Source: Enterococcus sp. ZJ1622 (GTDB lineage: Bacteria; Bacillota; Bacilli; Lactobacillales; Enterococcaceae). From it: a DNA stretch of 59,263 bases. Positions within the stretch are counted from its first letter, which is position 1. Every line of letters begins with the position of its first letter. The notes under the pieces were generated by a model. That model ran no database searches. It saw nothing but the letters and a program-made list of their open reading frames with translations, and was not told where the DNA came from. Where the stretch lies: the NCBI RefSeq assembly GCF_011038845.1, contig NZ_JAAKDW010000015.1, positions 1 through 59,263 on the forward strand, read 5' to 3'. The position numbers and the translations under genes were made by a program. Positions 19,358 through 27,526 of this stretch are shown here, piece by piece.

Positions 19358-21295
19358 ATGAAAAAATTGACTCGTTTGTTTTTTGTCGTGCTGACGCTTC
19401 TGCCATTTGCTGCTACTCCTGTCCAGACCCACGCCCAAGAAACTGCTGCGATCAAAGCTGAACAACTCGTAACAGCCCAGCCTCTTGGCCCAGCGCTCCC
19501 GTCTCTCTCACGTATCCCTGAACCTGCCGCTATCCAAGAGCCAGACCAACACAACGCGGAAGCACTTGCTATTACGGTTACTGGCGGGGCGAGCGCCTCT
19601 GCGTTCTTCTCTAAATTTGCTGTTGCCGGCGCTACTTTAAGTTCCGGGCTACTTTCCCTTGCGACTGCCCCTGTAGTCGTTTCAGGTCTCCTGACGGTAG
19701 GAGTCGGTTACGGCTTTTATCAGTTAGGTTCTTCTTTAGGCGTTGCAACAGCAGATATCGTCAAGACCAATGCTAGTCTGTATGAGTCAGCTGCCGCAGA
19801 TCCCGCCATGCAACAAGCGCTCACTGCCTTTGCGATTTCTGGTATAGATTCTACGACCAGTACCTATGATTTTTCGCAAGGCTTGCAGACAAGATATGCC
19901 CAAGATGTGACTAGCAATGCCTTGATGCGGGAGTATCTGACAGGAACCACGGATCATGGTGCCTATCGCTTTTCGGTCAATACCAGTGATTTTGCTAGAA
20001 AAACGATTCTTTACAATTCCCTGTGGAGTGAGCGAGGACGTGTCGGTGTCATTGGTCGAGATGCTTCGGTAGTGACCTCGCTTCATACAGCCAATCAATT
20101 CTTTTTGCTAGAGAGCATCCAGCTGCGAGAGACGACCCGTGGAAGTGATCAAGCAGAATTGATCATCTCTGGTGAAGCCTATACCGATCGGGGATTTCCT
20201 CAGCCCTTTGTCTACGAGACACTTCTGACAGCTACGATGAGTGCCTTATTAGCCCAGATCCCAACACAAGAAGCCTTGCTTGATTACATCCAGCAAACGA
20301 CCACTTATGAATTTGGTGTGATCGACACGCCTTCAAGAGAGGTAGCTGTGTCTACCGCACGTCAGATGGCTGGTGAATATACTGCGCGCACTGCACGAAT
20401 CGCTGATCACTTAGCAGAAGCTTTGGCGCCAACGAATAATGGTCTATCCTTCGACCCGTCCGGCATGATCGCTACGTTGTATGGTCAGACCGTCGTATTG
20501 GATGAAACCGGCAACTTCGTTTACGCTGACACGCGAGTAGCCGTTCCTGAATACCAGTGGGGAGCGATCGATTTCACTTACAATGCGGCAGCGATCCCAG
20601 TCGATGATGCGATTACGATCGATGGTCGGCGAGGACTATTCGATCCAGATACAGGAAATATCGTCGATCAATTTGGGCATGTTTTGCTATTTGCGCCTCT
20701 AGGGGTATGGACACGCGAACTCTATAACACACTAGTAGAACAATTGAAGCAGTATGAGGAAAATGAAGATAGATGGTATACTCCTCTTGATTTGTACTAT
20801 GACGAACATCATGCAGATAAAGGGAAAGGCCATACTTTAGAACGTCATTCTAGACAATCTTGGACTGCTTTAGAACAACGCATGAAAGAAAAAGAACGTT
20901 TAAATCAACATGCTAGCTTCTACAACTGCGCTCAGGCATTAGTGATGATCAATTATGCCATATGGACTGCAAAAAATCAGGAACTGTTAGCAGGCAGTTC
21001 GAAATTGAATTTAGGAAACTGTACACTTCAAAAACCTAAAAATGATCGAATCCGTTACGAATCTCACGGCTACTTATCTCTAGGTCTTTCCCTAGGAAGA
21101 GGAATAGAGCGCATACACGTAGCTGGAGCAGATGATGAATTCAAACGACATAACCACATTAGCTACGCTAGAGTGATTATCCAAAAAACCAATGAAATCA
21201 TTCGAAAAAACCGAAGATACTATATTTTGACTGCTTTCCCAGACTTGGAAAGACAGTTACAAGAAAACCCGCAAAAGCGGGTTTTCTTACTTTAA
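19358..21295 (+). CDS. Secreted polymorphic-toxin-like protein with C-terminal RNase A-like domain
   Basis: The 645-residue protein begins with a Sec signal peptide (residues 1-26, cleavage near THA-QE), then a Pro/Ala/Gln-rich stretch and a hydrophobic glycine-rich segment (about 83-123). The middle region (130-480) was not recognised. The end (about 490-631) reads GHTLERHSRQS, then a helical stretch, then YYILTAFPDL. This is the pattern of the bacterial CdiA-CT RNase A-like domain, an RNA-cleaving toxin fold. His492 and Thr625 sit at conserved catalytic positions; where family members usually have Tyr there is Phe627 (from memory of the family). No LXG, WXG100 or LPXTG signal is seen. RBS AAAGGAG fixes the start at 19358. 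The last codons lie inside a terminator hairpin, and the gene faces two paralogous minus-strand genes that may encode immunity. Toxicity is inferred. Confidence 0.85.
   Translation: MKKLTRLFFVVLTLLPFAATPVQTHAQETAAIKAEQLVTAQPLGPALPSLSRIPEPAAIQEPDQHNAEALAITVTGGASASAFFSKFAVAGATLSSGLLSLATAPVVVSGLLTVGVGYGFYQLGSSLGVATADIVKTNASLYESAAADPAMQQALTAFAISGIDSTTSTYDFSQGLQTRYAQDVTSNALMREYLTGTTDHGAYRFSVNTSDFARKTILYNSLWSERGRVGVIGRDASVVTSLHTANQFFLLESIQLRETTRGSDQAELIISGEAYTDRGFPQPFVYETLLTATMSALLAQIPTQEALLDYIQQTTTYEFGVIDTPSREVAVSTARQMAGEYTARTARIADHLAEALAPTNNGLSFDPSGMIATLYGQTVVLDETGNFVYADTRVAVPEYQWGAIDFTYNAAAIPVDDAITIDGRRGLFDPDTGNIVDQFGHVLLFAPLGVWTRELYNTLVEQLKQYEENEDRWYTPLDLYYDEHHADKGKGHTLERHSRQSWTALEQRMKEKERLNQHASFYNCAQALVMINYAIWTAKNQELLAGSSKLNLGNCTLQKPKNDRIRYESHGYLSLGLSLGRGIERIHVAGADDEFKRHNHISYARVIIQKTNEIIRKNRRYYILTAFPDLERQLQENPQKRVFLL
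21263..21286. terminator. terminator hairpin inside the last codons of the toxin gene
   Basis: A perfect 10-bp stem (21263-21272 with 21277-21286) with an AAAA loop has AAAACCCGC/GCGGGTTTT arms. It encodes about residues 636-643 of the toxin and lies just past the stop of the convergent gene, so it can act in both directions. Confidence 0.8.
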
Positions 21296-21990
21296 GATGA
21301 AGTTGATGCACCGATAACCACAAATCTCTTTTCTATTGGATCATAGATCGTCCACAGATAAGCTCCCCACCATTCTCGCCCCAATGAAAAATAACTGGAC
21401 CAGCTATTGTTCCAGCTATACGCGATTAGATTTTCTTTATTAGGGAACAATGTATCGTTCAGCTCCAAAAATCCTTCCTTAGTCGTAACAGTTTGGGAAG
21501 GAGTATTAAAAAATAACCCTTCATAGAAACTTTCTGGTTGAAACATCTCTTCGAAATCCATAGGCTTAGGCAACATCCGATGTTTATTCAAATGAATCGG
21601 ATAGTCATGTATGTGGTCAAAAGATGTCCAGTCGGTATAAACGATATCCGATTCTACCCTATCCTTCACTAGGTCGTAGAGACAGACTCTTCTTTTCAGA
21701 CTCCGTCGTTCACGAAAATATTCCCGAAAAGTCATCATTGACGATTTATCTGTCATTTTCTGCTGCACCCATTTTTTGTGTACGAATTCTAAAAATGGGA
21801 CAGGTTTAGGTACGGGTTTTATTCGTTTACTCCATTGATACCATCTATCATTTTCATATTCCAGGAAAGCGATCGCTGCTTCTTGGTGGCTGTCTATTCC
21901 TTGATAATCTGGTTCAAATAAAATGACATAATCCAACAATAAATCATACTTTTTGTATAGTTCATCCGTTTCTTCTTTTAAGATTTTCAT
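21292..21990 (-). CDS. Hypothetical protein, candidate immunity protein 1
   Basis: The 232-residue protein has no signal peptide and is probably cytoplasmic. It was not recognised as a known family. It is clearly related to the neighbour at 22100-22705: both have an SH(Q/R)EA block near residue 34 and a near-identical REWWGAYLWT(I/V)YD block near the C terminus followed by RF.VI. It is convergent with the toxin gene, and the two stop codons share the TTAA at 21292-21295. RBS AAGGAG is 5 nt upstream of the ATG. The layout suggests immunity against the RNase A-like toxin, but that is inference. Confidence 0.8.
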   Translation of the reverse strand: MKILKEETDELYKKYDLLLDYVILFEPDYQGIDSHQEAAIAFLEYENDRWYQWSKRIKPVPKPVPFLEFVHKKWVQQKMTDKSSMMTFREYFRERRSLKRRVCLYDLVKDRVESDIVYTDWTSFDHIHDYPIHLNKHRMLPKPMDFEEMFQPESFYEGLFFNTPSQTVTTKEGFLELNDTLFPNKENLIAYSWNNSWSSYFSLGREWWGAYLWTIYDPIEKRFVVIGASTSS

Positions 21991-22075
21991 TTCTTCTCCT
22001 TTTTCTTATTCAAACATGACTGATTTTTTTCTTTTCAGATGATATAGCGTTCCAAAAATCGATCTGACTACCCCA

Positions 22076-22092
22076 CTTCTGTCGCAACCTCT
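22076..22092 (-). repeat. fragment of the intergenic palindromic repeat
   Basis: CTTCTGTCGCAACCTCT is the reverse complement, with one mismatch, of the conserved repeat head (GAGGTTGTGACAGAAG) seen in the arrays at 29.7 and 34.1 kb. It sits between the two candidate immunity genes. Confidence 0.55.
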
Positions 22093-22099
22093 CTTTCTA

Positions 22100-22705
22100 T
22101 CACGCTTGATTGACTAGATTAATACTGATTACCGTGAAGCGACTCCTTTTTCTATCATAAACCGTCCACAGATAAGCTCCCCACCACTCGCGTCCTCCAT
22201 TATAGTAATTCGTAAAAGAGGTATCCCAACAATAAATCTCTAGCTGATCTTTTTCCAGAAACAACTGCTCATTTATTTGTATGAATTCAGCTTTTGTTTT
22301 AGGAGCAGCTGCTCTCTCATCAAGAAAAGCTGTTTCATAAGTCCCATTCTTTACAAAAAATTTTTTTGATTCCATTTCTTTTGCCTTCATCAGTGCGATA
22401 TTTACTCGTACGGGCCATCCTTGCACATCTTCAAAGGAACGTGAATTACTGTATACAAGCTTATCGCTTGTTTGTTGAAATTTTTCTTCAAACGCTTCTG
22501 GCGAAACATTTTCCCCCGTCCGCATAAAAATATCTAAAGACCATATATCACATTCCCAGAGACGATTATGATAGGTAAGGTAACCTAATACGGCTTCTCT
22601 ATGGCTTTTGAATCCTTGATTCTGATTTTCTTTGAAAAATGCAAAACGTGTAAATAATCTTGTTTGATAACCGAATTCCCTTGTTTCTTTTTCTAATAGT
22701 TCCAT
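22100..22705 (-). CDS. Hypothetical protein, candidate immunity protein 2
   Basis: The 201-residue protein is a diverged paralogue of the 232-residue protein encoded just downstream. Shared blocks are KSHREA, a tryptophan-rich middle, and GREWWGAYLWTVYD near residue 175. It has no signal peptide or membrane segment. The 109-nt gap to its paralogue and the common orientation suggest cotranscription. It may protect against a different toxin variant, as orphan immunity genes do in other polymorphic toxin loci; this is inference. Confidence 0.75.
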   Translation of the reverse strand: MELLEKETREFGYQTRLFTRFAFFKENQNQGFKSHREAVLGYLTYHNRLWECDIWSLDIFMRTGENVSPEAFEEKFQQTSDKLVYSNSRSFEDVQGWPVRVNIALMKAKEMESKKFFVKNGTYETAFLDERAAAPKTKAEFIQINEQLFLEKDQLEIYCWDTSFTNYYNGGREWWGAYLWTVYDRKRSRFTVISINLVNQA

Positions 22706-22832
22706 CTTCTCCCCACCTTCATTTCTTCTAGAATCACATTGGTCTATCCTTCATTTTATCGCAAAAGCAAGCGTTTTTTGCTCCTAGTATTTCTTTTCTG
22801 GTAAAAAATAGTCCAGTGATTTTTGGCACAAA

Positions 22833-22868
22833 AAAAGAACGGCGGCGTACATGCCTCCCGTTCCTTTT
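22833..22868 (-). terminator. terminator of the methyltransferase gene
   Basis: A GAACGG/CCGTTC stem (22837-22842 with 22858-22863) is flanked by A and T runs. Minus-strand reading gives the T tract just past the stop at 22882. Confidence 0.75.
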
Positions 22869-22881
22869 TCTGAGTATACAG

Positions 22882-23487
22882 TTATTCTTTCACGCTTTTG
22901 ATGATGTAATAGCCTTTATCCTTTATCACGATCTCTGCGTTGCCGAATGTTTCTTTCATTTTCTTTTGCGCGCTTGGTGCTCCTTGTTTTTTTTGGATCA
23001 CGATCGTCAATGTACCGCCCTTTTTCAGTCTAGGATAAGCACCTGTCAAAATCTCATGCACGACTTGTTTTCCTGCACGGATCGGCGGGTTACTGAAGAT
23101 CGCCGCATAGGATTCTTCATGGACATCTGCATAGATATTGGACTGATGCACATCGACGTTTTCGATCTGGTTCCGCTTTGCATTCCCTTGTGCAAGAGCT
23201 ACTGCCCGTTCATTGATATCTATCATTTCAACCAATCGCTCACTAGCGTAGGCCAAGGACAAGCCGATCGGTCCATAGCCACAGCCGACATCCAACAGCT
23301 TTCCTTCTTCAGGTAATTCTTCCCAGTCGAATGCATCGATCAATACTCGAGAACCATAATCGACTGTTTCACGTGAAAATACGCCAGCGTCTGTCACAAA
23401 TTGAAATCTTCTTCCTCTCAATTCAAATGACCACTGCTCAAAATCATGGGCGGTATCTGGACGCTCAGAATAATAATGATTTGTCAT
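22882..23487 (-). CDS. Class I SAM-dependent methyltransferase (RsmC/YbxB-like)
   Basis: The 201-residue protein resembles 16S rRNA guanine-N2 methyltransferases of the RsmC type. It has the SAM-binding motif LLDVGCGYGPIGL and the catalytic SNPPIRAGK motif (NPP[FY] type). The start at 23487 is preceded by AGAAGGATGG; six upstream open codons were rejected. It is monocistronic and divergent from coaA. Modification of a specific guanine in 16S rRNA is predicted by family only. Confidence 0.88.
   Translation of the reverse strand: MTNHYYSERPDTAHDFEQWSFELRGRRFQFVTDAGVFSRETVDYGSRVLIDAFDWEELPEEGKLLDVGCGYGPIGLSLAYASERLVEMIDINERAVALAQGNAKRNQIENVDVHQSNIYADVHEESYAAIFSNPPIRAGKQVVHEILTGAYPRLKKGGTLTIVIQKKQGAPSAQKKMKETFGNAEIVIKDKGYYIIKSVKE
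23365..23380. other. parS-like 16-mer inside the methyltransferase gene
   Basis: TGTTTCACGTGAAAAT matches the ParB/Spo0J target TGTTNCACGTGAAACA at all but the last two bases and has a perfect TTTCACGTGAAA core. It is within coding sequence, so chance is possible. Confidence 0.35.
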
Positions 23488-23683
23488 GTCTTCCATCCTT
23501 CTCATTTCTTCGATGTCCCTAGTCTATCCTTTTCTGTATGGGTGTGCAAGCCAAAGAATAAGTCGGTTTTTCTCTCTATCACAAAGAATGCGCAAAAAGA
23601 TCGTCATTCTCGCTTAAGTGGTGGGGTTTGCAGCTTTTTTGTGTTAAAATAGTTCCATTGATGGGAGAATGCAGGAGGCTATT

Positions 23684-24607
23684 ATGAATGATCCAATGAA
23701 TTATTACCGCGTAGCACGAGAAGAATGGCGAGAATTTTACAGAAATGGACAAGCACCGCTGACACAAGATGAACTGGATAATATCAAAAGTCTGAATGAC
23801 CGCATCTCGATGCAGGATGTTCGGGACATCTATGTGCCGCTTGCTCATTTGATCTATCTTTATATGAAGGAATTCGAATCTTTATCTTTGAGTAAAGGTC
23901 TCTTTCTCCATAAATATGTAGAAGTACCACCGTTCATCATTGGGATCGCCGGGAGCGTAGCCGTCGGAAAAAGCACGACTGCTCGTTTGCTACAAACGAT
24001 CCTGTCTCGGACATTCAAGCGCAGGAATGTTCAATTGATCACCACAGATGGTTTTCTTTACCCGAATAAAGTATTGAACGAACGCGGGATCATGGATCGC
24101 AAAGGATTTCCAGAAAGTTACGATATGGAGATGCTGATCGATTTTTTGAATCGTGTCAAATCCGGTCAGGAAGAGATCCAGGTACCGGTCTATTCACATG
24201 ATGTCTATGATATCATTCCAAACGAGTATGAACTGATCCAACAGCCAGATATCCTGATCGTTGAAGGGATCAACACCCTTCAGCTTCCAGCAAACCAACA
24301 GATTTACGTCAGCGACTTTTTCGACTTTTCTGTCTACGTGGATGCTGATCCTCTGCTGATCGAAAAATGGTATTTGGATCGTTTCGGCGCGCTGCTCGAC
24401 ACAGCTTTCCAGAAACCGGAAAACTATTACTATCGCTTTGCCATCGGAGACCGCGAAGAAGCTTTCAAAATGGCAAAAGACGTCTGGAAAAATGTGAATT
24501 TGAAAAATTTAAAGGAATATATCTTGCCTACTCGCGGAAGAGCGGATATAATTCTCCATAAAACTGAAAATCATATCATCGATTCGATTTTCATGCGCAA
24601 ATATTAG
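23684..24607 (+). CDS. coaA: Type I pantothenate kinase
   Basis: CoaA phosphorylates pantothenate in the first committed step of coenzyme A synthesis. The 307-residue protein has the P-loop GIAGSVAVGKSTTA (about residues 87-100) and the LITTDGFLYPN segment, both diagnostic of the prokaryotic type I enzyme. AGGAGG six bases before 23684 sets the start. It is followed 58 nt later by guaA on the same strand. Confidence 0.97.
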   Translation: MNDPMNYYRVAREEWREFYRNGQAPLTQDELDNIKSLNDRISMQDVRDIYVPLAHLIYLYMKEFESLSLSKGLFLHKYVEVPPFIIGIAGSVAVGKSTTARLLQTILSRTFKRRNVQLITTDGFLYPNKVLNERGIMDRKGFPESYDMEMLIDFLNRVKSGQEEIQVPVYSHDVYDIIPNEYELIQQPDILIVEGINTLQLPANQQIYVSDFFDFSVYVDADPLLIEKWYLDRFGALLDTAFQKPENYYYRFAIGDREEAFKMAKDVWKNVNLKNLKEYILPTRGRADIILHKTENHIIDSIFMRKY

Positions 24608-24665
24608 CATTTTGAAATAGTTTATCTATTTTGAGATAAAATTTAAAGGGATAGGGGTAATAAAT

Positions 24666-26231
24666 TTGACAAACGTTGCCGATATGACGAACGTTGAGAA
24701 GATTATCGTATTAGACTACGGTAGTCAGTATAACCAATTGATCACAAGACGTATTCGTGATCTTGGAGTCTTTTCCGAATTATTGAGCCACCGCATTACT
24801 GCAGAAGAAGTAAAGGCGATGAATCCAAAGGGAATTATTCTTTCTGGCGGACCAAACAGTGTGTATGACGAAAACGCGTTTGGTATCGATCCTGAGATCT
24901 TCAACTTAGGGATTCCTGTTTTGGGGATTTGTTACGGGATGCAGTTGATCACGTATAAACTTGGCGGTGCTGTAGAGCCTGCGAAAAACCGTGAATACGG
25001 AAAAGCTTTATTAGAATTGACAAGCGATCAAGCTGTTTTATTCAAAGAAACACCAAGAAACCAAACAGTCTGGATGAGCCATGGCGACTTGGTCACAAAA
25101 GTTCCTGAAGGCTTCGAAACAGTCGGAACAAGTAAAGATTGTCCGATTGCTGCTATCCAAGATACAACACGCAACTTTTATGGTATCCAATTCCATGCTG
25201 AAGTACGTCATTCTGAATATGGGATCGAATTACTTCGCCATTTCGCATTCGATGTTTGTCAATGTGAAGGAAACTGGACAATGGATAACTTCATCGACAT
25301 GCAGATCGAAAAAATCCGTGAGCAAGTCGGCGACAAAAAAGTATTGCTTGGCCTTTCAGGCGGTGTGGATTCTAGCGTTGTCGGTGTTCTTTTACAAAAA
25401 GCGATCGGTGACCAGCTGACATCGATCTTTGTCGATCACGGTTTGCTGCGTAAAGGCGAAGCGGATCAGGTAATGGAAAGCTTAGGCGGAAAATTCGGCT
25501 TGAATATCATCAAAGTCGATGCAAGAAAACGTTTCTTGGACAAACTGGAAGGTGTTTCCGATCCAGAACAGAAACGTAAGATCATCGGGAACGAATTCGT
25601 CTATGTCTTCGATGACGAAGCAACGAAATTAGCCGGTGAAGAAGGTATTTCTTTCTTGGCACAAGGAACGTTGTATACTGACGTGATCGAATCTGGGACA
25701 GAAACGGCACAAACAATCAAATCTCACCACAATGTAGGTGGATTACCAGAAGACATGCAATTTGAATTGATCGAACCTTTGAACACATTATTCAAAGATG
25801 AAGTCCGCGAATTAGGGACACAATTAGGAATGCCTGATTCTATCGTTTGGCGCCAGCCTTTCCCTGGACCAGGTCTTGGTATCCGTGTTCTTGGTGAGAT
25901 CACAGAAGACAAGCTGGAAATCGTACGCGAATCCGATGCTATCTTGCGTGAAGAAATCGCCGCTGCCGGTCTTGACCGTGACATCTGGCAATACTTCACT
26001 GTCCTTCCTGGCATCCGTTCAGTCGGTGTCATGGGCGATGGACGCACTTATGACTACACAGTAGGTATCCGTGCCGTGACTTCGATCGACGGGATGACCG
26101 CTGACTTTGCCCGTATCCCATGGGAAGTCTTGCAAAAAATCTCCGTTCGTATCGTAAACGAAGTGGCACACGTCAACCGTATCGTGTACGACATCACTTC
26201 TAAGCCACCAGCAACCGTTGAGTGGGAATAA
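24666..26231 (+). CDS. guaA: GMP synthase (glutamine-hydrolysing)
   Basis: GuaA aminates XMP to GMP using glutamine and ATP. The 521-residue protein has the class I amidotransferase domain ([14 protein letters not shown], catalytic [18 protein letters not shown]) and the ATP-pyrophosphatase domain with [10 protein letters not shown] near residue 230, then the dimerisation domain ending TVEWE. Translation appears to start at TTG 24666, which has AGGGG 8-13 nt upstream; the ATG at 24684 has no such site. No purine riboswitch fits in the short gap. Confidence 0.97.
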   Translation: MTNVADMTNVEKIIVLDYGSQYNQLITRRIRDLGVFSELLSHRITAEEVKAMNPKGIILSGGPNSVYDENAFGIDPEIFNLGIPVLGICYGMQLITYKLGGAVEPAKNREYGKALLELTSDQAVLFKETPRNQTVWMSHGDLVTKVPEGFETVGTSKDCPIAAIQDTTRNFYGIQFHAEVRHSEYGIELLRHFAFDVCQCEGNWTMDNFIDMQIEKIREQVGDKKVLLGLSGGVDSSVVGVLLQKAIGDQLTSIFVDHGLLRKGEADQVMESLGGKFGLNIIKVDARKRFLDKLEGVSDPEQKRKIIGNEFVYVFDDEATKLAGEEGISFLAQGTLYTDVIESGTETAQTIKSHHNVGGLPEDMQFELIEPLNTLFKDEVRELGTQLGMPDSIVWRQPFPGPGLGIRVLGEITEDKLEIVRESDAILREEIAAAGLDRDIWQYFTVLPGIRSVGVMGDGRTYDYTVGIRAVTSIDGMTADFARIPWEVLQKISVRIVNEVAHVNRIVYDITSKPPATVEWE

Positions 26232-26236
26232 TCAAA

Positions 26237-26278
26237 AACAGCCAACAAACGTTGATACGTCAATGTTTGTTGGCTGTT
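26237..26278 (+). terminator. terminator of guaA
   Basis: A 14-bp stem (26237-26250 with 26265-26278), extended by an inner paired segment, is followed by a T-rich tail. It may also stop transcription from the convergent protease gene. Confidence 0.88.
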
Positions 26279-26319
26279 TATTTATTGTTTCAGTTATACT
26301 TTTTCATTCTCAAACGGAT

Positions 26320-27375
26320 TTATCTTACAGCCACTGCCATGCCTGTGGTGTTGAATGCTCGCTCATAGGTACCTGCGTCGATCCATTTTGCCCCAAATAC
26401 AGGGTCGACAACGTGATAGGCACCGTCTCTAAATCCATCTACGAGAACGACATGTCCGTTCCAGACTGCACGTCCCCAAGGCATCTGCTTGAATTCTGGC
26501 GTAGCATAGTTATAAGTGATCCAGGTCACGACTGGGTTATTGTTTCTGATTTCATTTTTAATGCCATTTGTACCTTGTCCTGTGATGTTGACCGCATTTC
26601 CACCGACGTTTTTCGCCCATTGCACGACTGGATCAGCCATCATGCCTTGATACGTCCCATTCACATTGTAGCGCCATTCGCCAGAATAACCATGATATGG
26701 GTTACCGTCCGAAGCTTTAGGCATGGAATTAACGAAAGTCGTTAAGTTTTGGTTTGTCGCAACGCCTTTATAATGCAATCCTTCTAATAAAGAAGCTCCT
26801 TCACATAACATCGTATTTCCTTGCCACACGACTGGCACATTCAATACTTTGCTATTGACTGGCGTTGGTGTTGGATTTGGTGTGCTGTTTGGCATCGCAT
26901 ACCAGCCTGTTCCCTCGATTTTCCATCCTTGCCGACTAATGATATTTTTTTCATTTTGATCTAACGTGTAATGGTGCCAATTGACCGAACGATTGTATAA
27001 ACGAGTGACCGGTACACCGCCTCCGCCTGTATAGGAATAAAAAGCAACGCCTTCATACGTCCAGCCAGTATGAGAGATCTTATCTCTTTCGCCAGCGTCG
27101 ATCGTATAAAAATGTTCGCCATTATATCGGTTGTACAAGCGATAAACAGGGGAACCGCTTGTTGGTGCTTGCCACGCCACACCCTCATAGCGCCAACCAA
27201 TACGAGTCAAACTGTCGCGTTCAGCAGTCGTTCGAGTATACAAATGTTCCCCACTGTAAGGATTGTACACACGATACATCGGGATCGAGCTATCTGCAAA
27301 CGCGGCTTGTCCGATCAACAGCCCGCCTAAAACCATTGTTCCGGCTAGTAGTCCCTTTATTGTCGCTTTGTTCAT
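26320..27375 (-). CDS. Secreted C39-like cysteine protease with three DUF5648-type repeats
   Basis: The 351-residue protein starts with a signal peptide (cleavage near AFA-DS, residue 27). Three repeats of about 40 residues follow (about 34-160), each with YR.YN..(S/N)GEH.YT and GW.YEG blocks as in DUF5648 surface repeats. A Pro/Thr/Asn linker (about 162-176) leads to a C39_2-type papain-fold domain. Cys191, His308 (WNGHVVLVDGF) and Asp324 (HVVDPVFG) are a plausible triad. The repeats may bind cell wall or sugar; the substrate is unknown. RBS AGAGGAG fixes the start; no sorting motif is present. Confidence 0.9.
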   Translation of the reverse strand: MNKATIKGLLAGTMVLGGLLIGQAAFADSSIPMYRVYNPYSGEHLYTRTTAERDSLTRIGWRYEGVAWQAPTSGSPVYRLYNRYNGEHFYTIDAGERDKISHTGWTYEGVAFYSYTGGGGVPVTRLYNRSVNWHHYTLDQNEKNIISRQGWKIEGTGWYAMPNSTPNPTPTPVNSKVLNVPVVWQGNTMLCEGASLLEGLHYKGVATNQNLTTFVNSMPKASDGNPYHGYSGEWRYNVNGTYQGMMADPVVQWAKNVGGNAVNITGQGTNGIKNEIRNNNPVVTWITYNYATPEFKQMPWGRAVWNGHVVLVDGFRDGAYHVVDPVFGAKWIDAGTYERAFNTTGMAVAVR

Positions 27376-27526
27376 TCTTTCTCCTCTTTTCATTTAAGAT
27401 CCAATCTCCAACTATACAAAATTATACCATGGCAAAGATCAGCTAAAATAAAAAAGTCTAAAATAAGCAATTCAAAGTCATTTTTGATGAGGAGTCTGCT
27501 TTCTAAATCAGATAAAAACAAGTCAC

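Noticed and set aside
19358-21295. LXG or CdiA toxin assignment
   Set aside because: There is a conventional Sec signal peptide and no LXG/WXG N terminus, filamentous repeat or VENN-like pretoxin motif; only the C-terminal domain matches a known toxin fold.
24608-24665. Purine riboswitch upstream of guaA
   Set aside because: Only 57 nt separate coaA and guaA, too short for the aptamer, and no conserved core was seen.
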